This document shows positions 35,056 through 43,090 of a stretch of 64,000 nucleotides of DNA, in pieces. Position 1 is the first letter of the stretch, and each line of letters opens with the position of its first letter. The DNA is taken from positions 1-64,000 of the forward strand of contig NZ_NQOG01000005.1 of NCBI RefSeq assembly GCF_002270485.1. The letters run 5' to 3'. The notes under the pieces were generated by a model. It saw nothing but the letters and a program-made list of their open reading frames with translations, searched no databases and had not been told where the DNA came from. The stretch is from Anaerostipes hominis (ex Lee et al. 2021) (GTDB taxonomy: Bacteria > Bacillota > Clostridia > Lachnospirales > Lachnospiraceae). The position numbers and the translations under genes were made by a program.

Positions 35056-36202
35056 ACAGTGGGTCCGGGAAGGGTTTGATCATTACTATGTTGTGCCTAA
35101 AACAGGCGGGGAAGTTTATGAAGAGCAGGTCCTTCTGTCAAATATGATCGCGGGGATCCTTCCCTGTGAACTTCGGAGGACGGAAAATGAAGAGGCATAT
35201 TATTTTCATCTTGTTTCATCTGATTTATATATTGACCAGATTGGAAAGCTGGATGCGGGAAAATTTTTTATGGATCTGATCACGACGATAGAAGAAGCGG
35301 AGGATCACCTGCTGAATCCGGATCAATTTATTCTGACACCGAGGCATGTGTATGTTTTCGGCGGGAAGCCGGCTCTCTGCTATGTGCCGGGAAACGGATC
35401 AGACATCACAGAGCAGCTCATGGAGTTTGTACAGTCCTGTATTGATCAGCTGGATTATGGAAGCCGGAGCCAGGTCACTTTTTTTTACGAACTGCATAAC
35501 AGGCTGAGAAAATCCCCAGTCTCCCTGGAAGGGCTGAAACAATTTATGAATCCTGAACCGGTATTGATTGAGCGGGCAAAGGAGTTTCCGGGAACAGAAG
35601 AATTCATAAAAGATGAACCTTTTGAGAGCAAGAAAGATAAAAGAGGCAGGATGCAGGTCTGTTCTGCCATGCTGTATATTCCGCTTCTTTTCTCTGCCGC
35701 ATATTTTGCGGTCAGAGCATGGAATGAGGGAATGACCTATTCGAATCTCAGAGGGATTGTGATCGCAGGGTTTCTGATTATGCTAAACACAGGATGCCTG
35801 TGGGCAGAAGTAAAAAACAGCAGAAAAATCAGAGTGAAGCCGAAAGAAGATGAGAAACAGCCTGCGGATGAGACCGTGATGATGTGTGATGAAACCGTGC
35901 TTTTAGTCCGGGATAAAGGACCTGTTTTAAAGCCTTCGGGAGAGGAACATACGGAAATAGAATTAAACAGCGCTGAGTTCACTGCAGGGAGGCAGGAAGA
36001 AGCAGTTGATCTCTATCTGCCCCAGCCCGGAGTAAGCCGGAGGCACTTTCAGATATTGACAGAGAATGGGGGATACATACTCAGGGATCTGGGATCGAGA
36101 AACGGAACATTTTTGAATGGTGAAAGAGTGTGGAAGGAAACGGAACTAAAGAGCGGAGATGTGATAAAAGCAGGTACAGAACAATTTGAATTTATGATAT
36201 AA
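35048..36202 (+). CDS. DUF6382 and FHA domain protein
   Basis: A 384-residue protein. The N-terminal ~170 residues match the DUF6382 type (REGFDHYYVVPKTGGEVYEEQ), two hydrophobic spans lie near 205-260, and a C-terminal forkhead-associated domain has the phosphothreonine-binding pattern GVSRRHFQI and DLGSRNGTFLNGERV. FHA proteins with this layout are common at the end of clostridial Tad loci and may link pilus function to Ser/Thr phosphorylation. No kinase is in the window. It overlaps the pseudopilin gene by 8 bp. Confidence 0.78.
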   Translation: MNEQWVREGFDHYYVVPKTGGEVYEEQVLLSNMIAGILPCELRRTENEEAYYFHLVSSDLYIDQIGKLDAGKFFMDLITTIEEAEDHLLNPDQFILTPRHVYVFGGKPALCYVPGNGSDITEQLMEFVQSCIDQLDYGSRSQVTFFYELHNRLRKSPVSLEGLKQFMNPEPVLIERAKEFPGTEEFIKDEPFESKKDKRGRMQVCSAMLYIPLLFSAAYFAVRAWNEGMTYSNLRGIVIAGFLIMLNTGCLWAEVKNSRKIRVKPKEDEKQPADETVMMCDETVLLVRDKGPVLKPSGEEHTEIELNSAEFTAGRQEEAVDLYLPQPGVSRRHFQILTENGGYILRDLGSRNGTFLNGERVWKETELKSGDVIKAGTEQFEFMI

Positions 36203-36242
36203 TTCCAATAAAGTTGAAAAGGCTTCTATTGGAGGAAATGTC

Positions 36243-37172
36243 ATGTATCAGAGAATATTAAACTTGCTAAATATCAGAGGATATCAAAAAGAAATGACTC
36301 CTTTGGGCCCATGTTATGTAAAAGAAGAGCTTAGTAGAAAAAAAGGAGTGTTTATTGCTTACGAGCATAAACCGGACGGAAGCCTTTATACTGCAGAGGA
36401 AACGGGCTCATTGAATGAGGAACTGAAGCAGTATATTGGGCCGAAGGCATCGATTCTTGTATTGATTCTTTCAGAACAGGGCGGATCCATATGGACGGAC
36501 CCTGACAGGTCTTTTGAAGAATTATATGATCCTGTCTGCATGATACTTTCAGCTTCAGACAGCAAGGGCCGGTTATCGGCTCCGTCAGAGGAGTTCCGTT
36601 TCAGAAAACTGAAAGATTACCGGGCTACGGCTGTTATATTGATGATCAATATTTTCATGTATCTGTGGTCGGCGGCCAGCACAGAGATCCTTAATTGGGG
36701 AGCGCTTACATGGATGCATGCATTCAAACAGGGGGAGCTTTACCGTTTGGTTACCAGCAACTTTCTGCACAATGGATTTGATCATCTGTTTAACAATATG
36801 ATCGTCTTTGTTTTGATTGGAAGCAGACTGGAACGGAGCTTCGGCAGGGCCAGATATGTGGTTTTATACATGGGAGCCGGGTTATGCGGAAGCATCGCCT
36901 CCGCTGTATACTATATGAATATAGGAGAAATGGTGGCATCTGTCGGGGCATCGGGAGCTATTTTCGGACTCATTGGTGCGATGCTTTGGATCTTGATCAA
37001 AAACCGGGGTTATCAAAAAGAATTTTACGGAGGAGGAGTCGCACTTATGATCGCGGGAAGCCTGTATCACGGCTTCTCTACCATGGGAGTTGACAATGCA
37101 GCCCATATTGGGGGCTGCATCGGGGGATTCCTTTTGGCTATCTTGCTGTATCGGCGAGACAGGGGAAAATAA
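36243..37172 (+). CDS. Rhomboid family intramembrane serine protease
   Basis: A 309-residue protein with a ~130-residue cytoplasmic N-terminal part and a rhomboid core. HNGFDHLFNNMIVFVLIG holds the HxxxN region, GASGAIFG has the catalytic serine near residue 237, and AHIGGCIGGF the catalytic histidine near residue 287. It cleaves membrane-embedded segments of unknown substrates. ATTGGAGGAAATGTC precedes the ATG. Its last 35 bp overlap the convergent histidine kinase gene. Confidence 0.9.
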   Translation: MYQRILNLLNIRGYQKEMTPLGPCYVKEELSRKKGVFIAYEHKPDGSLYTAEETGSLNEELKQYIGPKASILVLILSEQGGSIWTDPDRSFEELYDPVCMILSASDSKGRLSAPSEEFRFRKLKDYRATAVILMINIFMYLWSAASTEILNWGALTWMHAFKQGELYRLVTSNFLHNGFDHLFNNMIVFVLIGSRLERSFGRARYVVLYMGAGLCGSIASAVYYMNIGEMVASVGASGAIFGLIGAMLWILIKNRGYQKEFYGGGVALMIAGSLYHGFSTMGVDNAAHIGGCIGGFLLAILLYRRDRGK

Positions 37173-37824
37173 GGGTGAAGGTGGTGCCCTGATTTAAGGC
37201 CGAATCCATATGGATAGAGATGTCCAATTCCCTGGCAATCTCACTGACTACGGATAGGCCAATGCCGTTTCCTTTGGGCACAAAAGAGACGCCGCGGTAA
37301 AAGGCGCGGGACTGCTGTTCTTTTGTCATGCCGATTCCGGTGTCAGAAAGACTGCAGACAATATAATCGCCTTCCCGGCTTAAATGGACAGAAATCAGAG
37401 GCTCTCTTGAGGCCTCTTTTTTTCTGCTGATTGCGTTGACACCATTAGAGATTAAGTTGTTGAAGATTTGAAGGAATTTAGTCTTGGCGCCCTTGACATA
37501 ATAGGGGGAGAAATCCTCTGTCTGGACAGAAAAGCGGATTTTACACTCGTTTAGCCTGGAATTCCATGAACACCTGATCTCTTCCAGGAGGGCTTTTAAG
37601 TCCACGGGCTCCAGTGCGGCTGAGGCATCGGATACAGGGGAGAGCATTTGGCGGACCATGTCAAAGACAGAGGAAAAATCAGCTTTCATTCCGGACCAGT
37701 AAATGTCCTTTAAGAGCTCCGGGTGTGTCTGCTCTATGTACTGAAGCTGGCTGTAAATTAAAGTCAGAGAGTTTTTTAATTCATGAGAAAATGTTGTCAA
37801 TTCATTTTGATTCTTCATATTCAC
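37138..37824 (-). CDS. Soluble sensor histidine kinase without receiver partner
   Basis: A 228-residue kinase with no membrane span and no sensor domain. The phospho-acceptor His14 is in TFSHELKNSLTLI at the extreme N-terminus. The ATP-binding domain has the N-box NNLISNGVNAI, G1 box SDTGIGM, and G2 box GNGIGLSVV. No response regulator gene lies next to it, so it is an orphan, in size like small cytoplasmic phosphorelay kinases. Tail-to-tail overlap of 35 bp with the rhomboid gene is unusual. Confidence 0.82.
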   Translation of the reverse strand: MNMKNQNELTTFSHELKNSLTLIYSQLQYIEQTHPELLKDIYWSGMKADFSSVFDMVRQMLSPVSDASAALEPVDLKALLEEIRCSWNSRLNECKIRFSVQTEDFSPYYVKGAKTKFLQIFNNLISNGVNAISRKKEASREPLISVHLSREGDYIVCSLSDTGIGMTKEQQSRAFYRGVSFVPKGNGIGLSVVSEIARELDISIHMDSALNQGTTFTLIFPCLADTAR

Positions 37825-37984
37825 GCTTCTTTCTATTACAAATTTTATACATCGGCAACTATAAGTTTATATGGGAGATCGTGTAAAAGGCAACGGTAAA
37901 CAGGGGCAAAAGTTCGACGATTTTTTTCCTTTTCCATTTTCAGAGGTTATGATACAATAAGGAAATGATGCAGGAGGAAAGAAT

Positions 37985-39583
37985 ATGTCATATATGGCTT
38001 TATACCGAAAGTTCCGGCCGTCGGCCTTTGATGAGGTCAAGGGGCAGGATCATATCGTCACGACGCTGAAGAACCAGCTGGAAGCCGGGCGTATCGGCCA
38101 TGCCTATCTGTTCTGCGGAACCAGGGGGACCGGAAAGACGTCGGTTGCAAAGCTGCTTGCAAAAGCAGTAAACTGTGAGCACCCGGAGGACGGAAATCCG
38201 TGCGGGGTCTGCGAAAGCTGCAGGGAAATCCAGGAAGGCAGTTCTATGAATGTGATGGAGATTGACGCGGCGTCAAACAACGGTGTTGACAATATCCGCG
38301 ATATCAAAGAACAGGTGCAGTATTCTCCGGCTTCAGGAAAATATAAAGTGTTTATTATCGACGAGGTGCATATGCTTTCCATGGGGGCATTTAATGCCCT
38401 GTTAAAGACTTTGGAAGAGCCGCCGGAATATGTGATCTTTATTCTGGCTACTACAGAGGTACACAAGATACCCATAACGATCCTTTCCCGATGCCAGAGA
38501 TATGATTTTCACCGGATCACAGCAGATATTATTGCTGACCGGCTCATGGAACTGATGTTGGAAGAACACGTGGAGGCGGAAGAAAAAGCGCTGAGATATG
38601 TGGCCAGGATGGCGGACGGTTCCATGCGTGATGCGCTGAGTCTTTTGGACCAATGTATTGCATTTTATCTTGGGAAAAAACTGACCTATGAAAATGTGCT
38701 TGAAGTTTTAGGGACAGTAGATATCAGTGTATATGAAAGACTTCTGGACAGCATTCTTGTAAATGACGTGACGGAAGTCATCGGGATCGTCGGAAAGGTT
38801 GTGGAGCAGGGAAGAGAACTTTCCCAGTTCATCACAGATTTCATCTGGTATTTGAGAAATCTTCTGCTGGCAGGCAAAGGTGATGCGTCCATGGAGGCTC
38901 TGGAAGTTTCTGCGGAGCAGCTCAGCCTGATGCAGAAAAAAGCAGCACAGGTGGAAGAAGAGACTGTGATCCGGTATATCCGCATACTGTCGGATCTGCT
39001 GAACCAGATCCGGTTTGCCACATCAAAAAGAGTGCTGGCCGAGGTGGCATTAATCAAGATGTGCCGGCCGCAGATGGAGACCGACCTCTCCAGTGTGCTC
39101 GAGCGAATGCGCATGCTGGAAGATTCGCTTGAACAGATAAAATCCCGGGGAATCTCCCTGGCACCTGAGACTGCCTCAGAAGAACCCGTTCAGCAGCCTG
39201 AGGAGCCGGCAAAGACGCCGGAGCAAATACTGGAAGAGAGGCTTCCGAAAGCCAGAGCCCAGGAACTCAAGGAGATCATTAAGCACTGGAAGCAGGTGAA
39301 GCTTGCACAGCCGCCGATGATAAAGAATCTCCTTTCGAAGGGAATCCTGACTGCGGATGAATCGACAGAAGTTCTGAGACTTATGTTCAAACCGGAAGGC
39401 AGCATGAACATGGGGAAGGATTACTTTCAGAGACATCCCGAAAAGATAGAGGCACTGGAAGCAGAACTGGCGAAGAGATCAGGGTTCCAGGTAAAGATAG
39501 AGATCGGTGAACTGGAGTCTGAGAAAAACGAAGACACCATTAATCTGGATTGTATCCACATGGATGTGACAATAGAAGAGTAA
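37985..39583 (+). CDS. dnaX: DNA polymerase III subunits gamma/tau
   Basis: A 532-residue clamp-loader ATPase. Walker A is [12 protein letters not shown] (about 44-55); a four-cysteine zinc module follows ([16 protein letters not shown]); Walker B is [10 protein letters not shown]; and the sensor and SRC motif [10 protein letters not shown] complete the AAA+ core. The C-terminal ~170 residues are the tau-specific variable region. First gene of the dnaX-ybaB-recR block conserved in Firmicutes. CAGGAGGAAAGAAT precedes the ATG. Confidence 0.95.
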   Translation: MSYMALYRKFRPSAFDEVKGQDHIVTTLKNQLEAGRIGHAYLFCGTRGTGKTSVAKLLAKAVNCEHPEDGNPCGVCESCREIQEGSSMNVMEIDAASNNGVDNIRDIKEQVQYSPASGKYKVFIIDEVHMLSMGAFNALLKTLEEPPEYVIFILATTEVHKIPITILSRCQRYDFHRITADIIADRLMELMLEEHVEAEEKALRYVARMADGSMRDALSLLDQCIAFYLGKKLTYENVLEVLGTVDISVYERLLDSILVNDVTEVIGIVGKVVEQGRELSQFITDFIWYLRNLLLAGKGDASMEALEVSAEQLSLMQKKAAQVEEETVIRYIRILSDLLNQIRFATSKRVLAEVALIKMCRPQMETDLSSVLERMRMLEDSLEQIKSRGISLAPETASEEPVQQPEEPAKTPEQILEERLPKARAQELKEIIKHWKQVKLAQPPMIKNLLSKGILTADESTEVLRLMFKPEGSMNMGKDYFQRHPEKIEALEAELAKRSGFQVKIEIGELESEKNEDTINLDCIHMDVTIEE

Positions 39584-39612
39584 AAAGAATTTTATTTCAG
39601 GAGGTATTTAAA

Positions 39613-39966
39613 ATGGCAAAAAGAGGCGGATTTCCGGGTATGGGCGGAAATATGAACAACTTGATGAAACAGGCGCAGAAGATGCAGAAGCAGATGGAAG
39701 AAACCACAAAACAATTAGAAGAGACTGAATATGAAGCCACAGCCGGAGGCGGAGTTGTAAAGGTTGTTGTTTCAGGCAAAAAGGAAGTGGTATCCGTAAG
39801 TCTGGATGAGGAAGTGGTTGATCCGGATGATATTGAGATGCTGGAGGACCTGATCGTGGCAGCCGCCAATGAAGCGCTTCGCAAGATGGAAGAAGATTCA
39901 CAGAGCAAAATGGGGAAAATCACCGGAGGTCTCGGAGGAGGCATGGGAGGCGGATTTCCTTTCTAA
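39613..39966 (+). CDS. YbaB/EbfC family nucleoid-associated protein
   Basis: A 117-residue DNA-binding protein of the YbaB/EbfC family. Typical features are the N-terminal [18 protein letters not shown] helix, the [17 protein letters not shown] core, and a Gly/Met-rich tail. Start at 39613 is set by CAGGAGGT. It lies 29 bp after dnaX and 15 bp before recR, the usual arrangement. Confidence 0.93.
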   Translation: MAKRGGFPGMGGNMNNLMKQAQKMQKQMEETTKQLEETEYEATAGGGVVKVVVSGKKEVVSVSLDEEVVDPDDIEMLEDLIVAAANEALRKMEEDSQSKMGKITGGLGGGMGGGFPF

Positions 39967-39981
39967 GGATGGATAGCGGAT

Positions 39982-40578
39982 ATGGATTATTACAGCAGCC
40001 AGATCACGAAGTTGATTGAAGAATTGGGGAAGCTTCCCGGAATCGGCCCCAAGTCGGCCGGGAGGCTTGCTTTCCACATTATAAATATGCCGCTTGACCA
40101 GGTGAAGCATTTGTCTGAGAGCATCCTGGATGCAAAGGAAAATGTCCACTACTGCAGAGAGTGCTGTACCCTGACGGATCAGGACATCTGTCCGATCTGT
40201 TCCAGCAGCAAGCGTGATCACAGTACTATTATGGTGGTGGAGAGTACCAGGGATCTGATGGCCTATGAGAAAACAGGAAAATACGAGGGCATTTACCATG
40301 TCCTGCACGGAGCAATATCTCCGATGCTTGGAATCGGACCTTCAGATATCCGGCTGAAAGAATTGATGGCCAGACTTCAGGGGGATGTGAAAGAGCTGAT
40401 CATTGCTACCAACTCAAGCCTGGAAGGAGAGACCACGGCAATGTATATAAGCAAGCTTGTGAAGCCGACAGGCATCAAAGTCAGCAAAATTGCCAGCGGA
40501 GTTCCGGTGGGCGGAGATTTGGAATATATTGATGAGGTTACCCTTCTTCGGGCACTGGAGGGAAGAACTGAATTATGA
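39982..40578 (+). CDS. recR: Recombination mediator protein RecR
   Basis: A 198-residue RecR that helps load RecA at gaps. It has the helix-hairpin-helix [13 protein letters not shown], a four-cysteine zinc finger ([16 protein letters not shown]), the Toprim segment [16 protein letters not shown], and the C-terminal Walker-B-like [16 protein letters not shown]. Normal length. A terminator follows. Confidence 0.95.
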   Translation: MDYYSSQITKLIEELGKLPGIGPKSAGRLAFHIINMPLDQVKHLSESILDAKENVHYCRECCTLTDQDICPICSSSKRDHSTIMVVESTRDLMAYEKTGKYEGIYHVLHGAISPMLGIGPSDIRLKELMARLQGDVKELIIATNSSLEGETTAMYISKLVKPTGIKVSKIASGVPVGGDLEYIDEVTLLRALEGRTEL

Positions 40579-40582
40579 AATG

Positions 40583-40614
40583 AAAAAGAGCAGCCGGGCA
40601 GGCTGCTCTTTTTC
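40583..40614 (+). terminator. Intrinsic terminator of the dnaX-ybaB-recR operon
   Basis: AAAAAGAGCAGCC and GGCTGCTCTTTTT form a 13-bp stem with loop GGGCA, ending in a T-run. Confidence 0.9.
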
Positions 40615-40840
40615 TGTAAGTAACTTTAAAACAATAAGGAGAGGATTTTCATCCTCAAGAGGGGTAGGATTTGAAAGTATTTAAAAATGTTTAACTACTT
40701 TACATTTCTTATTCTACTGGATAATTGTGACCAAACCGTGAAGAAACTGTGGATAAATTAAAAAAAGAGGTTAAATTATCAGAATCTTTTGAAAAAAATA
40801 ATGAGAAAACAAAAAAACACTGTATACATATTGAAATTGC

Positions 40841-40869
40841 TTGACAATATAAAACCCATTTTTTATAAT
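40841..40869 (+). promoter_or_regulatory. Perfect consensus sigma-A promoter of the candidate ncRNA
   Basis: TTGACA (40841-40846), 17-bp spacer, TATAAT (40864-40869). This is the only fully consensus promoter I found in the window, and no ORF of useful size follows it on the plus strand before 41400. The stretch 40615-40840 before it is AT-rich and appears empty. Confidence 0.85.
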
Positions 40870-40875
40870 AATAAC

Positions 40876-41300
40876 ATAAAGAGGAACAAGGGAACGGATA
40901 CCTAGAAAGAATCGATGGGAGGCGATATTGTTTGGATATTATGTCGAAAGACATAGAAGACATTCTATATACAGAGAGTAATAAATTTCATACAGTGAGC
41001 CTTCAGAATATAGAATAAATATGTCCAGTATAGATTTTATACACAGGTCGGAGAGACAGGACAGGTAGAACGTCATACGAAGAATCAGACGTATATAGAA
41101 GAGAACGGAAATAAAAGAAATGAAAGATCAAGAAGTTTGATGTTTGAGTCGCAGAGACTCAGAGTTCGGATTGATTGAGAGATTGAAGGGAATACAGAAG
41201 TTGTGTATGGCATGTATGAAATAGGGCGGATCGAAGAGAAGCCTCCGATCAATAACAATTAAATAATCTAAAAGGTGAGTCGCAGAGACTCACCTTTTTT
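40876..41300 (+). ncRNA. Candidate structured non-coding RNA, about 425 nt, unidentified
   Basis: The stretch runs from a consensus promoter to an intrinsic terminator and has no reading frame with a ribosome site. It is purine-rich. Local structure is visible: TATGTC-GAAA-GACATA (40940-40955) is a GNRA-loop hairpin, TGAGTCGCAGAGACTCA (41145-41161) is a hairpin repeated exactly in the terminator (41276-41292), and ATTGATTG (about 41171) can pair at long range with the CGATCAAT near 41247-41254. I looked for signatures of RNase P, tmRNA, SRP RNA and 6S RNA and did not see them. The neighbours are recR upstream and a HIT-protein gene with its own promoter downstream. Known large clostridial RNA classes could not be checked here. 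Confidence 0.65.
41271..41300 (+). terminator. Terminator of the candidate ncRNA
   Basis: AAAGGTGAGTC and GACTCACCTTT form an 11-bp perfect stem with loop GCAGA, followed by T residues. Confidence 0.9.
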
Positions 41301-41348
41301 AGTTAAGCGAATATTATAGTAATAATTTCACACTTCATTTTTGGATTC

Positions 41349-41377
41349 TTGAAAAAGGCCTATAAATAAGATACAAT
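41349..41377 (+). promoter_or_regulatory. Sigma-A promoter of the HIT-protein gene
   Basis: TTGAAA (41349-41354), 17-bp spacer, TACAAT (41372-41377), 24 bp before the start. Confidence 0.65.
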
Positions 41378-41400
41378 ACTTACCAAAGGAGATGAAGATC

Positions 41401-41817
41401 ATGAAAAAACAGGATTGTATATTTTGCAGGATAATCAGCGGAGAGATTCCGTCAACAACCATTTATGAAAATTCAAAATTTAAGGTGATCATGGATATCG
41501 CTCCGGCCAACAAGGGGCATGTACTCATATTGCCGAAAGAACACTATGATAATATTTACGATATAGATACGGCCACAGCCGGAGAACTGTTTGAACTTGC
41601 AGCTATGACTGCGAGGGCTTTAAAGTCGGTTCTTGGCTGCGACGGAATGAACATTTTACAAAACAATGGAACTGTGGCTGGTCAGACTGTCTTCCATTTT
41701 CATATGCATATCATCCCGAGATTCGAGGATGATACCGTGAATATAGGATGGAAAGAACTGAGCTATGAAGACGGAGAGATGGAACAGCTCAGGGAAGCCA
41801 TACGGAAGGAAATGTAA
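41401..41817 (+). CDS. HIT family nucleotide hydrolase (Hint-like)
   Basis: A 138-residue histidine-triad protein. DCIFCRIISGEIPS at the N-terminus and the triad VFHFHMHIIPRF at the C-terminal side are diagnostic. Such proteins hydrolyse purine nucleoside phosphoramidates. I chose the ATG at 41401 over 41392, because the AAAGGAG ribosome site ends at the base just before 41392. The flavin reductase gene follows 4 bp later. Confidence 0.92.
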   Translation: MKKQDCIFCRIISGEIPSTTIYENSKFKVIMDIAPANKGHVLILPKEHYDNIYDIDTATAGELFELAAMTARALKSVLGCDGMNILQNNGTVAGQTVFHFHMHIIPRFEDDTVNIGWKELSYEDGEMEQLREAIRKEM

Positions 41818-41821
41818 GGGC

Positions 41822-42421
41822 ATGTCAAAGATATCCTGGAAACCGGGCAATATGATATATCCCCTGCCGGCAGTGATGGTAAGCTGCGGCGCAGAGGGCG
41901 AGCCTGACAATATCATTACTGTGGCATGGACGGGTACGATCTGTACAAATCCGCCGATGACCTATATTTCACTGAGACCCCAGAGACATTCCTACCATAT
42001 GATTGAAAAGAGCGGTGAGTTTGTCATCAACCTTACCACGGCAGAACTTGCCAAAGCGACAGACTTCTGCGGCGTGCGCTCCGGAAGGGACCTGGATAAG
42101 TTTAAAGAGACGGGACTCACGAGGGAACACGGTACACTCTCATATGCGCCGTATATCAAGGAGAGCCCCGTGAACATCGAATGCCGGGTAGAAAAGATCA
42201 ATCCTTTGGGCTCCCACCATATGTTTACGGCCAGAGTTGTAAACATTCTCGCAGATGATACTTATATGGAAGAAAACGGACGGTTTGCCCTCGAAAAGAC
42301 CAATCCTCTGATCTATTCACATGGAGGATATTTTGAGACGGGCAGACAGATCGGAAGTTTTGGATACTCCGTAAAGAAGAAAAAAAGGAAGAAAAGAAAT
42401 GACAAGCCAAAAAGGAAATAA
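41822..42421 (+). CDS. Flavin reductase family protein (flavoredoxin type)
   Basis: A 199-residue FMN-binding split-barrel protein of the flavin reductase/flavoredoxin family. Typical text includes PLPAVMVSCG, NIITVAWTGTICTNPPMTYISLRP, SGEFVINLTT and DFCGVRSGRDLDKF. The C-terminus is strongly basic (KKKKRKKRNDKPKRK). The start at 41822 follows the HIT stop by 4 bp with GTAAGG upstream. Its end overlaps the next gene by 23 bp. Confidence 0.85.
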   Translation: MSKISWKPGNMIYPLPAVMVSCGAEGEPDNIITVAWTGTICTNPPMTYISLRPQRHSYHMIEKSGEFVINLTTAELAKATDFCGVRSGRDLDKFKETGLTREHGTLSYAPYIKESPVNIECRVEKINPLGSHHMFTARVVNILADDTYMEENGRFALEKTNPLIYSHGGYFETGRQIGSFGYSVKKKKRKKRNDKPKRK

Positions 42422-42908
42422 CTATATTTTAATCGGGATGCCCGGGGCCGGCAAGAGCACCATCGGAGTTCTGCTCGCCAAGGCATTGGGAGCCGAGTTT
42501 ATCGATACGGATCTGGTGATCCAGCAGAAGACCGGAAAGCTTTTAAGAGATATTATCAGCCAGGAAGGAAACGAAGCATTTAAAAAGATCGAGGAGGAGG
42601 TCAACGCATCTGTCGAAGCAGAAAACTCTGTGATTGCACCGGGGGGAAGCGCCATTTACAGCCCCAAAGCGATGGAACATTTTAAAAATATTGGTACAGT
42701 CATCTATCTGAAGCTCGATTATGAGACGGTTGCCCAACGCCTCGGGGACCTTGCGGCAAGGGGTGTGGTGCTGGATAACGGGCAGACACTCAGTGACTTA
42801 TACCATGAAAGAATACCTCTCTATGAAAAATATGCAGACATCACGGTAGATGCCGATGATTTAAAGATCGGGGAAGCCTTAGAAAAAGTGTTGGAAAACT
42901 TAATGTAG
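42399..42908 (+). CDS. Shikimate kinase-like protein
   Basis: A 169-residue P-loop kinase of the AroK family. Walker A is GMPGAGKSTIG (about 13-23) and the DTD motif FIDTDLVIQ follows. It differs from standard shikimate kinases: the FRxxE motif reads FKKIE, the GGG motif reads APGGSAI, and the lid lacks the usual RPLL text (RGVVLDNGQTL). Shikimate kinase is the best label, but a related small-molecule kinase is possible. No other aro genes are beside it. Confidence 0.65.
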   Translation: MTSQKGNNYILIGMPGAGKSTIGVLLAKALGAEFIDTDLVIQQKTGKLLRDIISQEGNEAFKKIEEEVNASVEAENSVIAPGGSAIYSPKAMEHFKNIGTVIYLKLDYETVAQRLGDLAARGVVLDNGQTLSDLYHERIPLYEKYADITVDADDLKIGEALEKVLENLM

Positions 42909-42919
42909 TGTGATATACT
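42891..42919 (+). promoter_or_regulatory. Putative promoter of murA within the end of the kinase gene
   Basis: TTGGAA (42891-42896), 17-bp spacer, TATACT (42914-42919). It would give a ~165-nt untranslated leader. Confidence 0.6.
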
Positions 42920-42945
42920 GATAAATATGCGAGTAAGCGGCATGG

Positions 42946-42988
42946 AACTTTTGGACTTATGAAGGCTTTGATTGCCTGTCCAAGGGTT
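42946..42988 (+). promoter_or_regulatory. Structured 5' leader of murA
   Basis: AACTTTTGGAC (42946-42956) pairs with GTCCAAGGGTT (42978-42988) with two G-U pairs, and GGC...GCC forms an inner hairpin. It lies just after the predicted transcript start and ~100 nt before murA. No terminator follows. It does not match a riboswitch I know. Confidence 0.45.
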
Positions 42989-43090
42989 ATGTATGAAAAA
43001 GATACGCTTATTTTTCAGAAGAATGGATAGAGTATTGATAGAGAATGAATGATTCGATTGATTGAATAGAGTTTTATATAGAGGTGTATG

